Shown: positions 34,115-46,349, counted from the stretch's first letter. The stretch: 64,000 nucleotides of DNA from Lepidonotus clava (GCA_936440205.1 OW387147.1:35923629-35987628), one strand, 5' to 3'. The notes: a model not told the origin generated them from the sequence alone. Numbers and translations are program-made.

Positions 34115-36909
34115 CCCCTTCCTGACGGCCCCATAGGAAATCGATCATATATGATCGATGGTCATTAATTAGGCTTTAATTTCTATAATTTTCATATCCC
34201 AAAGTTAATTTTTGAAATATATATATTAGATGTTGAGATAAAACTATATTAAGGCATATTTTGGTGATGAATACTGCAATATCAATTTTGTGACACTTTG
34301 ATTGATGGTATATTTGACAAATTTGACAATTTTTTGATAGGGCCACCTTTATTCATCTAACAAAAAAAAGAATATTTCAGACTTAAAAGCTTTAATGATA
34401 ATTCAAAATGCAAATTTTCCTTCTAAATGATCATAACTTCCTCACGATTTTCAAATGTGTTTATCTTGTAAGCTTGAATCATTTTTATATTTATTTTCTG
34501 TAAGTTGTTTTCAAAATAATGCAAACCTCTTATTCTGAGAAAATGGTCATAAATCTGTCATTTTCATGCAAATTCAAGATGGCCGCCCTTTAGTTTTCAC
34601 ATTTCATAGTTTTTCTCATTATTTTCATAATTTCCTTTAGCTTTGCTATTTAAATCATTTAAAAAAGTGCACAACCATTCAGTAAACTGACTTCAATAAT
34701 AATTTTAAACATTCTTCTGTCAAAATTTGCATTTTCATTAATTTAATAGGATTTTTTATTGTATTTTATCAAGAATTACTTGAAATAATGAAAATTCCCC
34801 TATTTTTGGAGCTTGACATATACCTATCATCCTGTTTTCATAGGTACTTGAAAAATATTGACAAGCTAAGCGGTCACGGCTCTATAGAGCTGTAGAGCAC
34901 AGCTCCAAAAATAGGCGATCGCAGTATATGACCATGGTAACAAATGTCACTGTCGCGATCGTAGATGCCCCTGTAGATCATATATGGCGATGACATGAGT
35001 GAGCCAGCACTGACACAGTAGTTATTGGGATTCAATTCCCAGTTGGTGCTAGGCTCACTAAAGGACGAGGTATAGCAAAAATATTAGTATTCGGTCTGAA
35101 TGTCCTTCATTATCCCTGAAAGGGGAGTCTTTGGGTGATGACCACCAGTGTAACTGCAAGCATAACCACAAGCATAACGAAAGCATAACTGAAAGCGTAA
35201 TGTCCTTCACCGAAAGCGTCGCCGGAAGCGTCGCCGGAAGCGTCGCCGGAAGCGTCGCCGGAAGCGTCGCCGGAAGCGTCGCCGGAAGCGCCACCATAGG
35301 CTTCCAAGCGTGGCCTCCAAGCGTTGCCGGAAGCGTTGCCGGAAGCGTCGTCGGAAGCGTCGCAGGAAGCGCCACCATAGGCCTCCATAATAATAAGCAA
35401 CCACCGGGAGCGTGGCCGGGAGCGTGGCCGGAAGCGTGGCCGGAAGCGTGGCCGGAAGCGCCACCATAGGCCTCCAAGCGTGGCCTCCAAGCGTGGACTC
35501 CAAGCGTGGCCGGAAGCGTCGCCGGAAGCGCCACCATAGGCCTCCAAGCGTCGCCGGAAAAGTCGCCGGAAGCGTCGCCGGAAGCGTCGCCGGAAGCGTC
35601 GCCGGAAGCGTCGCCGGAAGCGTCGCCGGAAGCGTAAGTGTAGGCCTCCTTTGATGCCTTGCTTACACTACATTTAAATCATTATATCTTTGCATAGCGC
35701 AAGGCATCAAAAAGTGTCGCCGGAAGCGTCGCCGGAAGCGTCGCCGGAAGCGTCGCCGGAAGCGTCGCCGGAAGCGTCGCCGGAAGCGTCGCCGGAAGCG
35801 TCGCCGGAAGCGTCGCCGGAAGCGTCGCCGGAAGCGTCGCCGGAAGCGTCGCCGGAAGCGTCGCCGGAAGCGTCGCCGGAAGCGTAAGTGTAGGCCTCCT
35901 TTGATGCCTTGCTTACACTACATTTATATCATTATTTCTTTGCATAGCGCAAGGCATCAAAAAGGGTTGAATGAGTCTCCAATAAATAATTGTCAATCAA
36001 CAAACAACCCCCAGTGCAGAGCCCTACATTTCCCCCGGTGATGCAAGACCACAATCAGAAATCCTACCACATTGCCTCCCACAATCCATTGGGAACTATT
36101 CTGTGAGGCTGCCCCACCCACCAGTGAAAAACCCAACATTTCACTCACTGATGCAATACCACCATCCAATATCCCTACACATTGCCTCCCAGCATGCTGT
36201 AGTCAGTACAACACTTTCTGTGCTCAACTTTCTGTGCCTATTTCTCAGCAATGACTCACACCATACCTTATTGGCTCTATTACAGGTTACACTTCACCAT
36301 TATCAATACATATCACCCAAAAAAAGTAAAATCTACTGATAATGCCAATGCAACAAACACTTACAAACTTTCTCTTTTTTCAGCATGCAATCTGCTGATA
36401 TCCAGCCTAGAACAAACACCACCCCCCTCCATTAGTCACCAACAGTCTGTGGCCGCCGGCACCCAGCTGACCTCATCCCAAAATAAAGGTGACTCAGACC
36501 TCACGCTCCTCCCCATTACAAAAGAAAGGCGATCACTTACAGTGATCGCCTATCTAATAATGATAAAAAATATGGTATTCAATGATAGGAAATGACATGT
36601 AGAACAACTTTCTAATTAGATTTTTTTCTCTAAAATTAATATTTATTAATATTTTTGGGCATTTTTTTAAAAAAAGGCCTAAAAATATTCATTTTTTGAG
36701 AAATTTGATTACTATTCAAAACGTTCTATAGTTACCATGACAACCAAAATTAAAGATTTGAATATGTTCTCTAAACCCTGTCATACTTCTCTATATGATA
36801 ATATACAACTTTTTGATGAAACCCTCTTATAGAATAACAAAATTTAGAAACAAAATTGTCTATGCTCATTCACTTTCATGTAATCCATTTTGGTGCCGTC
36901 AGCAAAGGG
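34115..36909. mobile_element. piggyBac-like non-autonomous element, 2.8 kb
   Basis: TTAA stands on both sides (34111-34114 and 36910-36913). The ends are CCCCTTCCTGACGGCCCCA and the complement of CCCTTTGCTGACGGCACCA, matching at 16 of 19 bases. TTAA target plus CCC-start ends is the piggyBac signature. No transposase frame is present. Inside lie a subterminal palindrome ATCGATCATATATGATCGAT (34143), a long imperfect hairpin at about 34998-35059, a 12-bp minisatellite (listed), a duplicated roughly 90-bp block at 36010-36200 and, near the right end, GGCGATCACT-TAC-AGTGATCGCC (36528-36550). Confidence 0.8.
35205..35964. repeat. 12-bp GC-rich minisatellite (GCGTCGCCGGAA) with higher-order unit
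   Basis: Uniform GCGTCGCCGGAA units form two arrays (about 35205-35634 with degenerate GCGTGGCC and GCCACCATAGGC variants, and about 35714-35884 nearly perfect). Each array is followed by the same roughly 80-bp spacer (35635-35713 and 35885-35964) that contains its own inverted repeat TTTGATGCCTTGC/GCAAGGCATCAAA. Array plus spacer has therefore duplicated as a unit. Because 12 is divisible by 3, all frames stay open (SVAG, ASPE and similar repeats). I do not consider these genes. Confidence 0.9.
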
Positions 36910-37325
36910 TTAAAGGTACAACCATTTTGGAAAGCGTCTTTAAGATGAACATTAAATAAAAAAGCTTGTAGGATGGCACGTATACAATTGTCTGTAGCAT
37001 AATGTTTTGAGGTAGATGGAACGGGTAAGAACATTTGATGTATGGTAACCATCATTGGCATCCAATGTATTGCGATCAAATACAACTTACAGAACCGGTT
37101 TTATAATCTAATATACTATGACATGTAGTAATGTACAGTAATAGACAGACCTCAATAATATCCCAGAGTAATGTGAGCACTTGTAAAGATTGACCGGAAA
37201 TAAGTCATTACCCCAAGTCCGTTCAGTAGAAAATAACAAAACAATAATCAGAATTGACTCCATAATGGCATTGCACTTTTCTACAAATCTGGGGTATAAA
37301 TCCTGTAATAACCATGACAACTCAC

Positions 37326-37527
37326 AATAATGTCCTTCCCTGCTAGGGCTTCTCGGGTAAGGTCAAACCCAAGGTCATAAGGGCCAATCATTCTCTCATG
37401 CCCATTGGGTTGAATGGGCCCTTTCTCTCCCCCTTTCCACACGACTTGACCACTGAAGCGCCATCTAACGGCCACAGCATGAATTATCGACACCTTCCAG
37501 TCGACAGGGGTCATTTTGAGGTCAAAC
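37326..37527 (-). other. Exon-like open patch (unassigned), overlapping a CTCF-like motif
   Basis: Minus strand: acceptor gaacccag|G and donor ATT|gtgagt bound 202 bp with one open frame containing MTPVDWKVSIIHAVAVRWRF and MIGPYDLGFDLTREALAGKD. I recognise no family. The end phase of the patch at 41046-41214 fits its start phase, and with 42706-42902 it could form a small minus-strand gene. The GAAGCGCCATCTAACGG stretch at 37455-37471 also resembles the CTCF motif AGCGCCATCTAGCGG, so the patch may be regulatory rather than coding. Confidence 0.28.
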
Positions 37528-37889
37528 CTGGGTTCCCGAATGGTCAGGGGTAGACATACACAAAATCTGATGGGTAGGACGAATACACATTATTTGATAA
37601 TTCTTGTCAAGGAAGTGACACTGCAGTTACGTAACCTACCTGTTACTGTAATGCAAATGAAAAAATGGACTGCATAGGTATAACCTTAAAGTGATATGTA
37701 AAAGTGATACTTTTCATAGAAAAGTAATTGTTTGAAACTGAAAGCTCTATAGCCTTCCATTGTATCATATATCAAATCTCCTTTCTCAATTTTGAATGTT
37801 TAGGCTCTGATTTCTTGTCACAATTACCATAACAATCTTCTTATATATATTATGTGCCTCCCCGTGGTCCATATGATCATGATGATACC

Positions 37890-38080
37890 GTTTTTTTTTC
37901 TCAAAAAGTCAGTGCAGAAATTTCTCAGCGATAGGCCTATTTAGACCAACTAACGTTTTTGCTTGGTACAACCAAATCTATTGGGGTGAGAACGACAGCA
38001 AGGAAAGGTGGGGAATTAGACCAATGCCTGCTGTGCAGAAGTCGAACACGCTATCCACTGGACTACCCTTACCCTGTTCA
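37890..38080 (-). mobile_element. Probable tRNA-derived SINE
   Basis: On the minus strand from about 38073 the sequence reads GGTAGTCCAGTGGATAGCG (A-box, TRGYNNAGTGG-like), then TTCGACTTCTGCACAGCAGG (anticodon-arm-like), then GGTCTAATTCC (B-box-like) at tRNA spacing. A body of about 120 bp follows, ending in GAGAAAAAAAAA near 37893. This is the layout of a tRNA-head SINE. The tRNA of origin and the partner LINE are not determined. No second copy was noticed in the window. Confidence 0.55.
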
Positions 38081-39439
38081 TGCAATCATGTCTTGAAACA
38101 TAGTGAAATTTAATGTCGATATTAAACTATCAATACCTCACTAATAATGCTCGAAATGTATTGCACGTGGATTAATAGAATCACTCATCAAATTGTATTG
38201 AAAATCAATTCTAATGGTAATCACTTGATTGGAAAAATACAATTTAAACCCCATCCCCCGATGCTCAGAGACCCAACCAACCCTAGAGACGGTCTCACCG
38301 AGTAACCACAATCCCTCACCCTTAACATTAGGGTCTCCTAACGTTACTTTAAGGGGCCAGGCTCCACCGACCAAGATCTTATTACCCTTAACGGTTCAAT
38401 ACCCTGAATTTGTCTAACTGAATTAGGAAACTCCAACCTTAAAGCTGCCGAAGCCCAATAAATTGAGATGCCCTCCTGGTTAGAACTCCCCATTGAGAAT
38501 CTGAGACTAAGTTGATTTGAGGTTTGCAATTTGCTTCTGCTACAACACTGGGGGGCTTCTAACATCGATGATGTGGACATTTCAATGATTTAAAATGAGG
38601 GATTCCTAAAGCGGAGCTCACTCGCTGTATATTAATCATGCTGGCATTTACTGACGCCTATTTGTCTTCACATCACGATATGGATTAAAGGCATTGGGAA
38701 ATAAATCATGACTCGACGCGCAGAAAAACCTGTCACCTGATACCTTTCTGTCTGCTCCGCGTAAATCATTCTAACGATTCTGGGCACTTTGTATTCTAAA
38801 CTACAAAGTGTAAATGATTGAAGGAAATCTCCCAACAGTCTTTTGAGATGGGCAATGCCAGATTTCCTGCTGGTTGGTTTATTGTACTTTGGCTTTTTAA
38901 ACAAAAAGATGAATTCATCTGTATCCTATATGGGCTACTTATTCAGTAACGTCATATCGTTTCTATTGTGTGTGGCATATGCCCTTAAACTACATAAAAG
39001 AGCCTCCTAGTTTAGACTTTACATCTCTTCTACACGGTTACAGGGACTCGGTATGTACAATGTATCAACTTAAGGATGCTCGTCTTTATCATACAGCAAA
39101 CAAATCAGTCCACAAAAGATTGTCATCCGCATACAATATCCCAACCTTCTATCTCAATACAACCAAGTCCCCACAGGATAATGATGTAAGTTTTACCAAG
39201 ATGTATGATGACACATAGTGCTTTAATGTCGGGACCATGTAATAAGAAGGCGCATAATGTTACATTGTACGGCCTGCTCCACAAAATCACCTGTGATATG
39301 GGGAAGCAAATCTCATCTTAAGGGACATATTTGCATCCCAATACATAAGCCTATTTACACCTGAGGCATAAAGTACCCCAAAATATCCTATTTTGCAACG
39401 AGGATACTTTCTGTATAAGAATATAGTTCCGGGAATCAT
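38081..39439. other. No gene seen
   Basis: Short open frames only (for example minus 38344-38580 and 38668-38904). No motif or element end recognised. Confidence 0.45.
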
Positions 39440-39569
39440 TCTTGCGCGCCCCCACCTTTTTTGGACAAATTTAGATGTTATTTAATGTAAAACTCTTAAA
39501 AAATTAGGGGGCGCCCCCCCCCCTTTCTATTAGAGCGCCCCACCTTTTCAAAAGCTGGATCCGCCACTG
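39440..39569. mobile_element. Transposon terminal fragment ending CTGGATCCGCCACTG
   Basis: The last 15 bases match the end at 61752-61766. The inward sequence also corresponds loosely: TTTGGACAAATTT, TTAATGTAAAAC, a palindromic GGGGCGC/GCGCCCC run, then CACC.TTTTCAAA. The left boundary is not defined. Family unnamed. Confidence 0.5.
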
Positions 39570-39749
39570 AAGGGAGTCGTGTCACAGAGTGAAAATACCC
39601 CTCTTTCAATCCACACGAAACTGAGGCTGTATCTGAGGCAGGAAAATGAAAAAATGCATCACCCTAAAGGTATTCATGGACAATCTCAGGGCCGAGTAGA
39701 TGCATCCCATGATAATCAGGCCGTGGAGGTGGGGAGGGGGTGGGGGTGG

Positions 39750-39862
39750 AGGGGACTATTTATAGGCCGGTAGGGGGAGGCACCTGATGTACTTCCTGTG
39801 TTGTCGGCCCTCACCATGACGACCGGCAGCTTCCGGTTACCCTGATAGCTCTGACGTCACTC
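39750..39862. promoter_or_regulatory. Compact cluster of MEF2, ETS and CRE motifs
   Basis: CTATTTATAG at 39756-39765 is a perfect MEF2 consensus. ACTTCCTGT (39791) and CTTCCGGTT (about 39831) are ETS-like. TGACGTCA at 39852-39859 is a perfect CRE. All lie within about 105 bases of a locally GC-rich block after a G-rich run. I infer an enhancer or promoter. No adjacent gene is visible. Confidence 0.4.
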
Positions 39863-41045
39863 ACTTGGTCTTCCTATTAGCCTATAGGCGGATTGTCCAA
39901 GGGTGAATCATAATGAGAAGGTCCAATGCCCAATACTGTCTATCCCCTGAATGTGCATTGTGTCTGTATTGAACTGTCATTATGAGCACAAAGTGAGGCT
40001 AGTCTGTATAGTTTATAGGGGGACCAAACTTGATTAGTATGCATCGGATGGCGTTCAATACTCTATTTTCATACGAAAGCCCAATTTAATTGAATGTAAA
40101 AACGATTATATAATAGGAAGATTGAGGTAGCCTCAGGTGGACAACTCAATCTCAGAGCCATTCGTAAAACCCCACATTTAGATAATAAATGGATGACGTA
40201 GAGCCCCCAATACTCCCCGCCAATACTGCAAAAAACATTGACTGGGACTTTTCATTAGGTAATACAATTTTGCATATCAATTGGGTCAAAAATGTCTGCC
40301 CCAAGTCGACTAGACTATGGGATAATATAAATAGAATCGGGTTTTGATTTCAAGTCATGTGAAATTATCTAGGAAAAGTAGACACATCCAACGACACATC
40401 TGTTTACCGCGAAAAGGTCATGGAGCTAAGAATAGACACGACATTCCTAACTGCCCATTTCGGTAAGTACCTTTCAGGGTTCACTTGTGACATGAAATGT
40501 TTCAGATGTCATGGGCATGGACACATGCATTAATACTGCAGCCCCATGTCACCTTTAAGTTCTGTTACCTTTCAAACAAAGTATGGACCCGCTCACCACA
40601 AAATTAATGTAATCTAAAGGTCTCTAATTAAAGGGGACTTCTAAACTAGTGACATCGCTAATGTTGACCTTATCCACAGAAATGCTAGACTGGACACTCT
40701 GCTAGTTACTATAAATATAGCGTATTTCTAAAATGCATAGCTTTATATTTTCATGTTGTGTATGAAAATACAATTTCAATCTACATACTAATTTCGCGAC
40801 TTTCTTGTTGCTTTGGCGTCGGCTGTGGGTTAAAAAATGCATGCTCTTGAAAAGGTCAGCCATTGAATAAGTTTGTACGACCTTCTAGGTTCAAAGTGAA
40901 ATCAATTAGCGAGTCATCAGTTAGTATAAAACAGCCAGGCACAGAATCTACCACCCTTCCTCGTTCTGTTTTAAAAACAGAATAGTCCCATAGGTCAATT
41001 CCATTAGGTATTTTACCGAATCGTGACCTGCGTGACGGCCCTTAC
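39863..41045. other. No gene seen
   Basis: AT-rich DNA with no supported exon or element. Confidence 0.45.
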
Positions 41046-41214
41046 GGTACCCTGAACGTCCTGATCCCCAATTCCCCACCCTGCTTATTGCCCACTAATG
41101 TCAGGATATACGTGGCATGTCTACTGCTGAAAGGACCCAACGTCACTCTTGAGATTCCCTGGTAAACACACCTAACCGCCGTTTCTGGTACATCAACCCA
41201 TGTTCCGCCTGTTT
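41046..41214 (-). other. Exon-like open patch (unassigned)
   Basis: The open minus-strand frame contains GTWVDVPETAVRCVYQGISR and HATYILTLVGNKQGGELG, ending at a GTACC|gtaagg donor. Read past that donor the frame meets TAA at once, so it could instead be a short terminal frame. The acceptor (gcagag) is poor. No recognised family. Confidence 0.2.
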
Positions 41215-41815
41215 CTCTGCCTTTATACGAACAAACATGTATTGTTATGGTAAATATATACATTCAATCAATGGCAATGGACAGAGGTGTAATAATAACC
41301 AGTCAATAACCAATTGTGACAAAGAAGTTATAGCATCAATTAACGTAATTTATCCATAAACATTTTCTTTGTTTTACCTTTAAAAATACGTAAGGTTTTC
41401 TGAGGCTTTCATCTCATTAGAAAGATCATTCCAGGCATTTCATCCTCTATATAAGATACTAATTTTGAATGTTCCTATCAAAATATTGTTTAAATATCAA
41501 CATGATACAGCACACGATTTGGCAACTTGACACTTTTATGATGGTATTAAGGAATACTTCAATAAGGATGTCTAACGAAATTTAACTAGACATCTAAAGA
41601 TTTCGGCCGGAGACCGGCCGATGTTTTTTACATGGTCCGCCGCCCTACTACAATGGACCCAATTCAAAAACAGATCTATACCTTTGTTTTGGCAGGGCTT
41701 TCAAAGGTACTATAGTCCACACTTGTATTACCCTGCCAAAACAAAAATGTATGACTCTCAGGGACCTGATTCCCTGACATGCGTCAGTCCACTACAGCTT
41801 GACAATTAGAGCACA

Positions 41816-42502
41816 ACGGTGACAGGACAACTACCCCTCAGACCATTACCCCTGGGACAACTACCACCCAGGACATTACCCCTTAGGAAAATTACCCCTA
41901 TAGGTAGGACAACTACTCCTATAGGACAACTACCCCTCTTGATAGGACAACTACCCCCAATGGTAGGACAACTAACCCTATGATAGGACAACTGCCCCTA
42001 TGATAGGACAACTACCCCCCTTAGTAGGACAACTACTCCCATTGGTAGGACAACTACCCCCATTGGTAGGACAACTACCCCCATTGGTAGGACAATTACC
42101 CCCATCGGTAGGACACCTACCCCCATTGATAGAACAACTACACCTATTGATAGGACAACTAATCCTATGATAAGATGATTACCCTCTTCTTTGGACACCC
42201 GTGGCAGCTCCCAATGGCCTTCCCCCTCCTTTGCCCAGCCCTAGAGGCATACCCCTCCTTTACCCAGCCAGGGCAGGTCCTACCAATGGGGGTAGTTGTC
42301 CTATCTGTAGGGGTAATTGTCCTAAAGGGGTAACTGTCTATCTAGACGGGTAGTTGTCCTATCTAGACGGGTAGTTGTCCTATAGGGGTAGTTGTCCTAT
42401 GGGGGTAGTTGTCCTGGGGGAGTTGTCCTAGGGGATAATAGCAAGTCCTAGGGGGTAGTTGTCCCAGGGGTGATTGTCTCAGGGGTTATTGTCCTAGAAT
42501 CG
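41816..42502. repeat. Foldback minisatellite element, copy 2
   Basis: This has the same architecture and edges as copy 1 at 31447-32493. It starts ACGGTGACAGGACAACTACC and has about 20 units of GGACAACTACCCC on the plus strand to about 42180. A centre follows with CCCCTCCTTTGCCCAGCCC (partly duplicated) and GGGCAGGTCCTACCAATGGG. About 11 complementary units then end in CCTAGAATCG. The arms are shorter and more diverged than in copy 1. Confidence 0.88.
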
Positions 42503-42705
42503 AGTACAACATACAGTCCGAGTTGGAGTCAAATATCCTTCTGATTTTCAACAAATGACTTTAGTTCGAATTCTTTGTGAAAAAGTTCAGGAAAAGTATA
42601 TTTCTTTAAAAAACGAGACAGCAACAAAACAACAACAAAACCCAAAAGAAACCCCCCCAAAACAACAAAACAACAGAAAAAACCCTGTGCCGTCGGCTCA
42701 CTTAC

Positions 42706-42902
42706 GTGCACCGAGAACCTTGCCTAACCCCTGATTTATGACAGGAAGGTGCGGCCACCTGGGGCCGTATAGGATGTGGGGCGTGAGGTGCGACTGACCT
42801 GTCTCCTCCAGGGGGGCTGACATTTGACCAGGTAACCAGACAAGCTGTACCCACAACCACTCTTGACCGTCTATGTTACAACTCACCTTGAAACGTACCC
42901 AG
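42706..42902 (-). other. Exon-like open patch (unassigned), strong splice-like signals
   Basis: Minus strand: acceptor tttcctattcccccag and donor GCAC|gtaagtgag are both close to consensus and bound 197 bp with an open frame containing VSCNIDGQEWLWVQLVWLPG and LTPHILYGPRWPHLPVINQG. I recognise no family. A competing reading uses the donor CAAG|gtgagt at 42887 with an acceptor near 42955, so the structure is ambiguous. Confidence 0.28.
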
Positions 42903-44641
42903 CTGGGGGAATAGGAAACCTACATTGACCGCAATCACATCCGCTCTTCTCCTGAAGTCCCCCAGGCCACAGATTGGGTGACAGGGCAAGAAGGACACGG
43001 GTAGGGTTTAAAGCCTTAAGTAGGAATCGTGAGGAAGGGCAATGCTGAAGCGTCAGATGATAGAAAGAGTGGTCATGTTGCAAAGAAGTTTGGACCAAAT
43101 ACGTTAGATTTGAATGAAGGACAACTGTTATGGATATGGACAGTATCGTGAGGACTGCTAAAATAGGAAAACTTGATGACCAGCCCTGGAGCACCTAAAT
43201 TCCACTGGGTGTTTTTCACTATCTTAGATATGACAATTCCTGAATTGTTATTCAAAATATGGAAGAAAATATTGCACGTTACATACTATTATTAAAGGAA
43301 TTTGAAATCCTATCTAATGATATATAGCATGTCAATGTCTGATCCTTAATTATTGCGATGTCTGAAATTGTGAGTGACATCGTTTTATGATCCCCTCCCC
43401 ACTCCTCTGGCCGGCCAGGACCCCTCTGATCTCAGATCTCTCAGCTTTTGACATTGGGCACGCGATCACTATGTTATCACCATAACCATGATAATTCAGT
43501 TAGTCTAAAACACATCAATTCCTGATAAAAAAAAATGTATATTTTGAATGTCTAAGACGGTGCCATATGAAATCAGTTAAAATAATATTCTAAATGTATA
43601 TTACACGTAAATGATAATGGATTCATCAACATCGATCACAAATAGCCCTCTGGAGGGGGTGGGGGTGGAATGACATCATCTGCACAACCTATTTGGAAGG
43701 ACAGGTGATTCGTCTTTCCCTCTCAACATTGCTCTAACCTATACATTCCAGCAGTTACGAAATTAACTTTTCAGGCTGTCAGCCCGGATATAGTGAAAAC
43801 TATTACCAGTGTAAAAAAATCCAGGCTGATTTTAATGTAATTTTCTCAAAATTTGTCAGCCCTGATTCAAAACAATCAGCCTGACGTTAATTTCAAATCC
43901 TGTTCCAGTGTAAGAGACTCCCAGTGCCTACACCTTTATCGAGGGAGGAGTGGTTTAATGCCCTTGTCTGATGCTCAAGGCAAGACGCACCCTGCCTTGG
44001 ATGACCCTTTTGGGAGCACGCAGGGACAACCCAATGAAAACAAGGTACCATGAATGTTTGTGATCTTTCAAGGGTGAGCCGAGGACGTACCCTCGGTGAC
44101 ATTGGGAGCTTCCGATTAGGGTCGCTGTTACATGGTTAAATGACAGATGAGCTGTTTTGTAGTAAAATAGAGTACAGCTGGATCTGTCATCGCCGTTGAT
44201 GTTTGGCGACAATGGACCTACGATGGATATGGTACAAATATTTCATTAGAGGAGAGATGATAAGGTTTTCTATTTGCACACAAGGTGAGAGTTCATATTA
44301 GAAGAAGAGTTTTGTGAATTTCAATACATCAGTCCGTGGCGGGCCAAATCAATCAAGAGCTTCCATCATAGCTCTAATAGCAGTAAATACCACGTGTCAA
44401 ATACTAATGCTCTGCCTAAAGCATGGCCCCTACGGTACCCGGTTGTCTTATATTATTTCGCCTGAATAGAATCATTCTATATGCATGTTTGATCAGACCA
44501 AACCAAAGAGGATCACCCCCTCCCCCCACCGCGGTACTTTCGAAGAGGCATAATATTGTATATAACACTATGCTCTGGAAAATAAGCAGGTAAAATTGTG
44601 TTCTTTTGCGCATCTGCGTTCTGATCGTTTTGGCACTTTCG
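42903..44641. other. No gene established
   Basis: Overlapping short open frames on both strands (for example 42883-43194 and 43853-44212) without recognisable motifs. No repeat ends seen. Confidence 0.4.
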
Positions 44642-46016
44642 TATATGGTCACTTCTCCTGAAAGGGTGCCAAACCGGTATTTTTGACATTTTTGTTAAAA
44701 TGATAATGAGAAAAACAAAAGAAACAATGTTTTTTCACATTATGGTTCGGCCTGAATGAGATCTCACTTAGCAACCCAAATTTAGACATTTTAGTTGATT
44801 TATTTATAAGTTATAACATAAAATATGCTTGTTTTTTGACATTTTGATGCATGAATTCTCTTGATTATTTTGATAACATGCTATATTATTTTTTATATAT
44901 AATTCTGTTATTTCCCCTTTCATTTAGGAGGAGAATACAACCAATGCTACTTGAATGATATGAATATAATTTCATATTTAAGCAATTTCCAATTTTTTTT
45001 ACCACCTGATTGATGGTGCAATAAGTGCGTCACCGTACATATACTGCAAAAATAGTTTTATAAAGTTCCTAAAAGAATATACAAAGAAATTATTAAGCCT
45101 TTAAAATGGAGTAATCATTTTGCCCAGATCTTGTTTTGTTCAATATTAAAGAAAAAAATATGCATTTACCATTATTTCTATGTTCAGTAAAGAATAAGTA
45201 AAACCATGTTTTTGTGGTGTAGGTAAGTGCGTCACCGTACATATACTTATCAAAAGTAGTACATAATCAAGAAATATGAATATTAGTGAAAAATACATTA
45301 ACCTGATATAGATTGACTCCTTACAATTGCGTTGCAACATAAAACATGCATAAATGATTAATTTAAGTTAGGAATACTGCCACAAATCGGGTCAAAAATT
45401 GAAAATGCGTCACCTTCATATACTGCTCTTGAATTTTAATAATTTGGCATTTATTCTTTTGAAAAATAAGATACAAAATAAAATGTAATGGGTGCATGTA
45501 TGCAATATATCTGTGCGACCATGAGGATAATTTATAAGACTGAATATGAATGGTTTTGCCCAAAAAAGTGAAATTTAGCCTAGAAAAACTGCGTCACCGT
45601 ACATATACTGCCATGGAAATGCGTCATAAAATGGCATTTATAGTCATTTTCAAAAAAAGTAAAAAATATAACCTTAATCTATGTCATTTTCAAAAAGAAG
45701 ATACAACATCTTAGGCCACACCTTGGGGCATCTGATGGAACTGTCTACGACCTTATATTCTTAGTATAAATTGTGATTTATTACATTGTTTGTGAAAATA
45801 AATGCGTCACCGTACATATACTGCGTCACCGTACATATACCTTCCAGAAATATGTAATAATTCAATAAATTGTGAATATTAGTGTTCCCAATTTGTTGAA
45901 TAGCTTTCGACATATGTGCCTAATAAGAAGTATGAATTGCTTACCGATATGACTAAATCTAAATTTTTACCCTTTTTTGGCCCGTTTGGCACCCTTTCGG
46001 GAGAACTGACCATATA
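44642..46016. mobile_element. 1.4-kb terminal-inverted-repeat element with a recurring 20-bp motif
   Basis: The ends are about 34-bp inverted repeats with 3 mismatches (left TATATGGTCACTTCTCC then GAAAGGGTGCCAAAC). The outermost TATA suggests a TA or TATA target. The AT-rich interior carries GCGTCACCGTACATATACTG or close variants at 45027, 45229, 45407, 45591, 45804 and 45823. Intervals are 202, 178, 184, 213 and 19 bases. Sequence between motifs is only weakly alike. No transposase. Possibly an old tandem array whose motif is kept, or subterminal binding sites. Superfamily unassigned (Tc1/mariner-like if the target is TA). Confidence 0.75.
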
Positions 46017-46305
46017 ATCTAAAAGAAACTTTTACGCATCAGCGTAAACACAACCCCGTCACATGGTAACCAAAATAGATATGCCAGCATAAATTGTGAA
46101 TTATAGGTACATTTACGAGGGGCCTTTCCTATATATCCTGGTCAAACGAGAATTCCTCCAGCCGTCTGCTGGCCAGACGGATGTTGACCAACCATCTTGG
46201 CCAACTTGTCCCCGACCCCCGGACGTTAAGCTGCCGACATATTTCTCCCCTTCCCCTTTCTGCCAACAGGAAATGGCGGGTTCAAGCGTCTGTGACAGAT
46301 AGCTT

Positions 46306-46320
46306 CCACCAGGGGGCACT
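46306..46320 (+). promoter_or_regulatory. CTCF consensus match
   Basis: CCACCAGGGGGCACT fits the bilaterian CTCF core (CCASYAGRKGGCRSY) at every position and continues GTGG. It lies at the left edge of the promoter-like block that follows. Confidence 0.55.
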
Positions 46321-46349
46321 GTGGTCGGGCCGCCGTCCGGTCCCAAGTG

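Noticed and set aside
34998-35059. tRNA-like hairpin with GGGATTCAATTCCC loop
   Set aside because: The arm resembles a T-arm, but there is no A-box and the stem geometry is a simple long hairpin inside the piggyBac-like element.
35058-35887. Long open frames (up to 159 codons) with repeated VAGS, SPEA or LPAT peptides
   Set aside because: The 12-bp unit keeps every frame open on both strands. The frames are by-products of the minisatellite.
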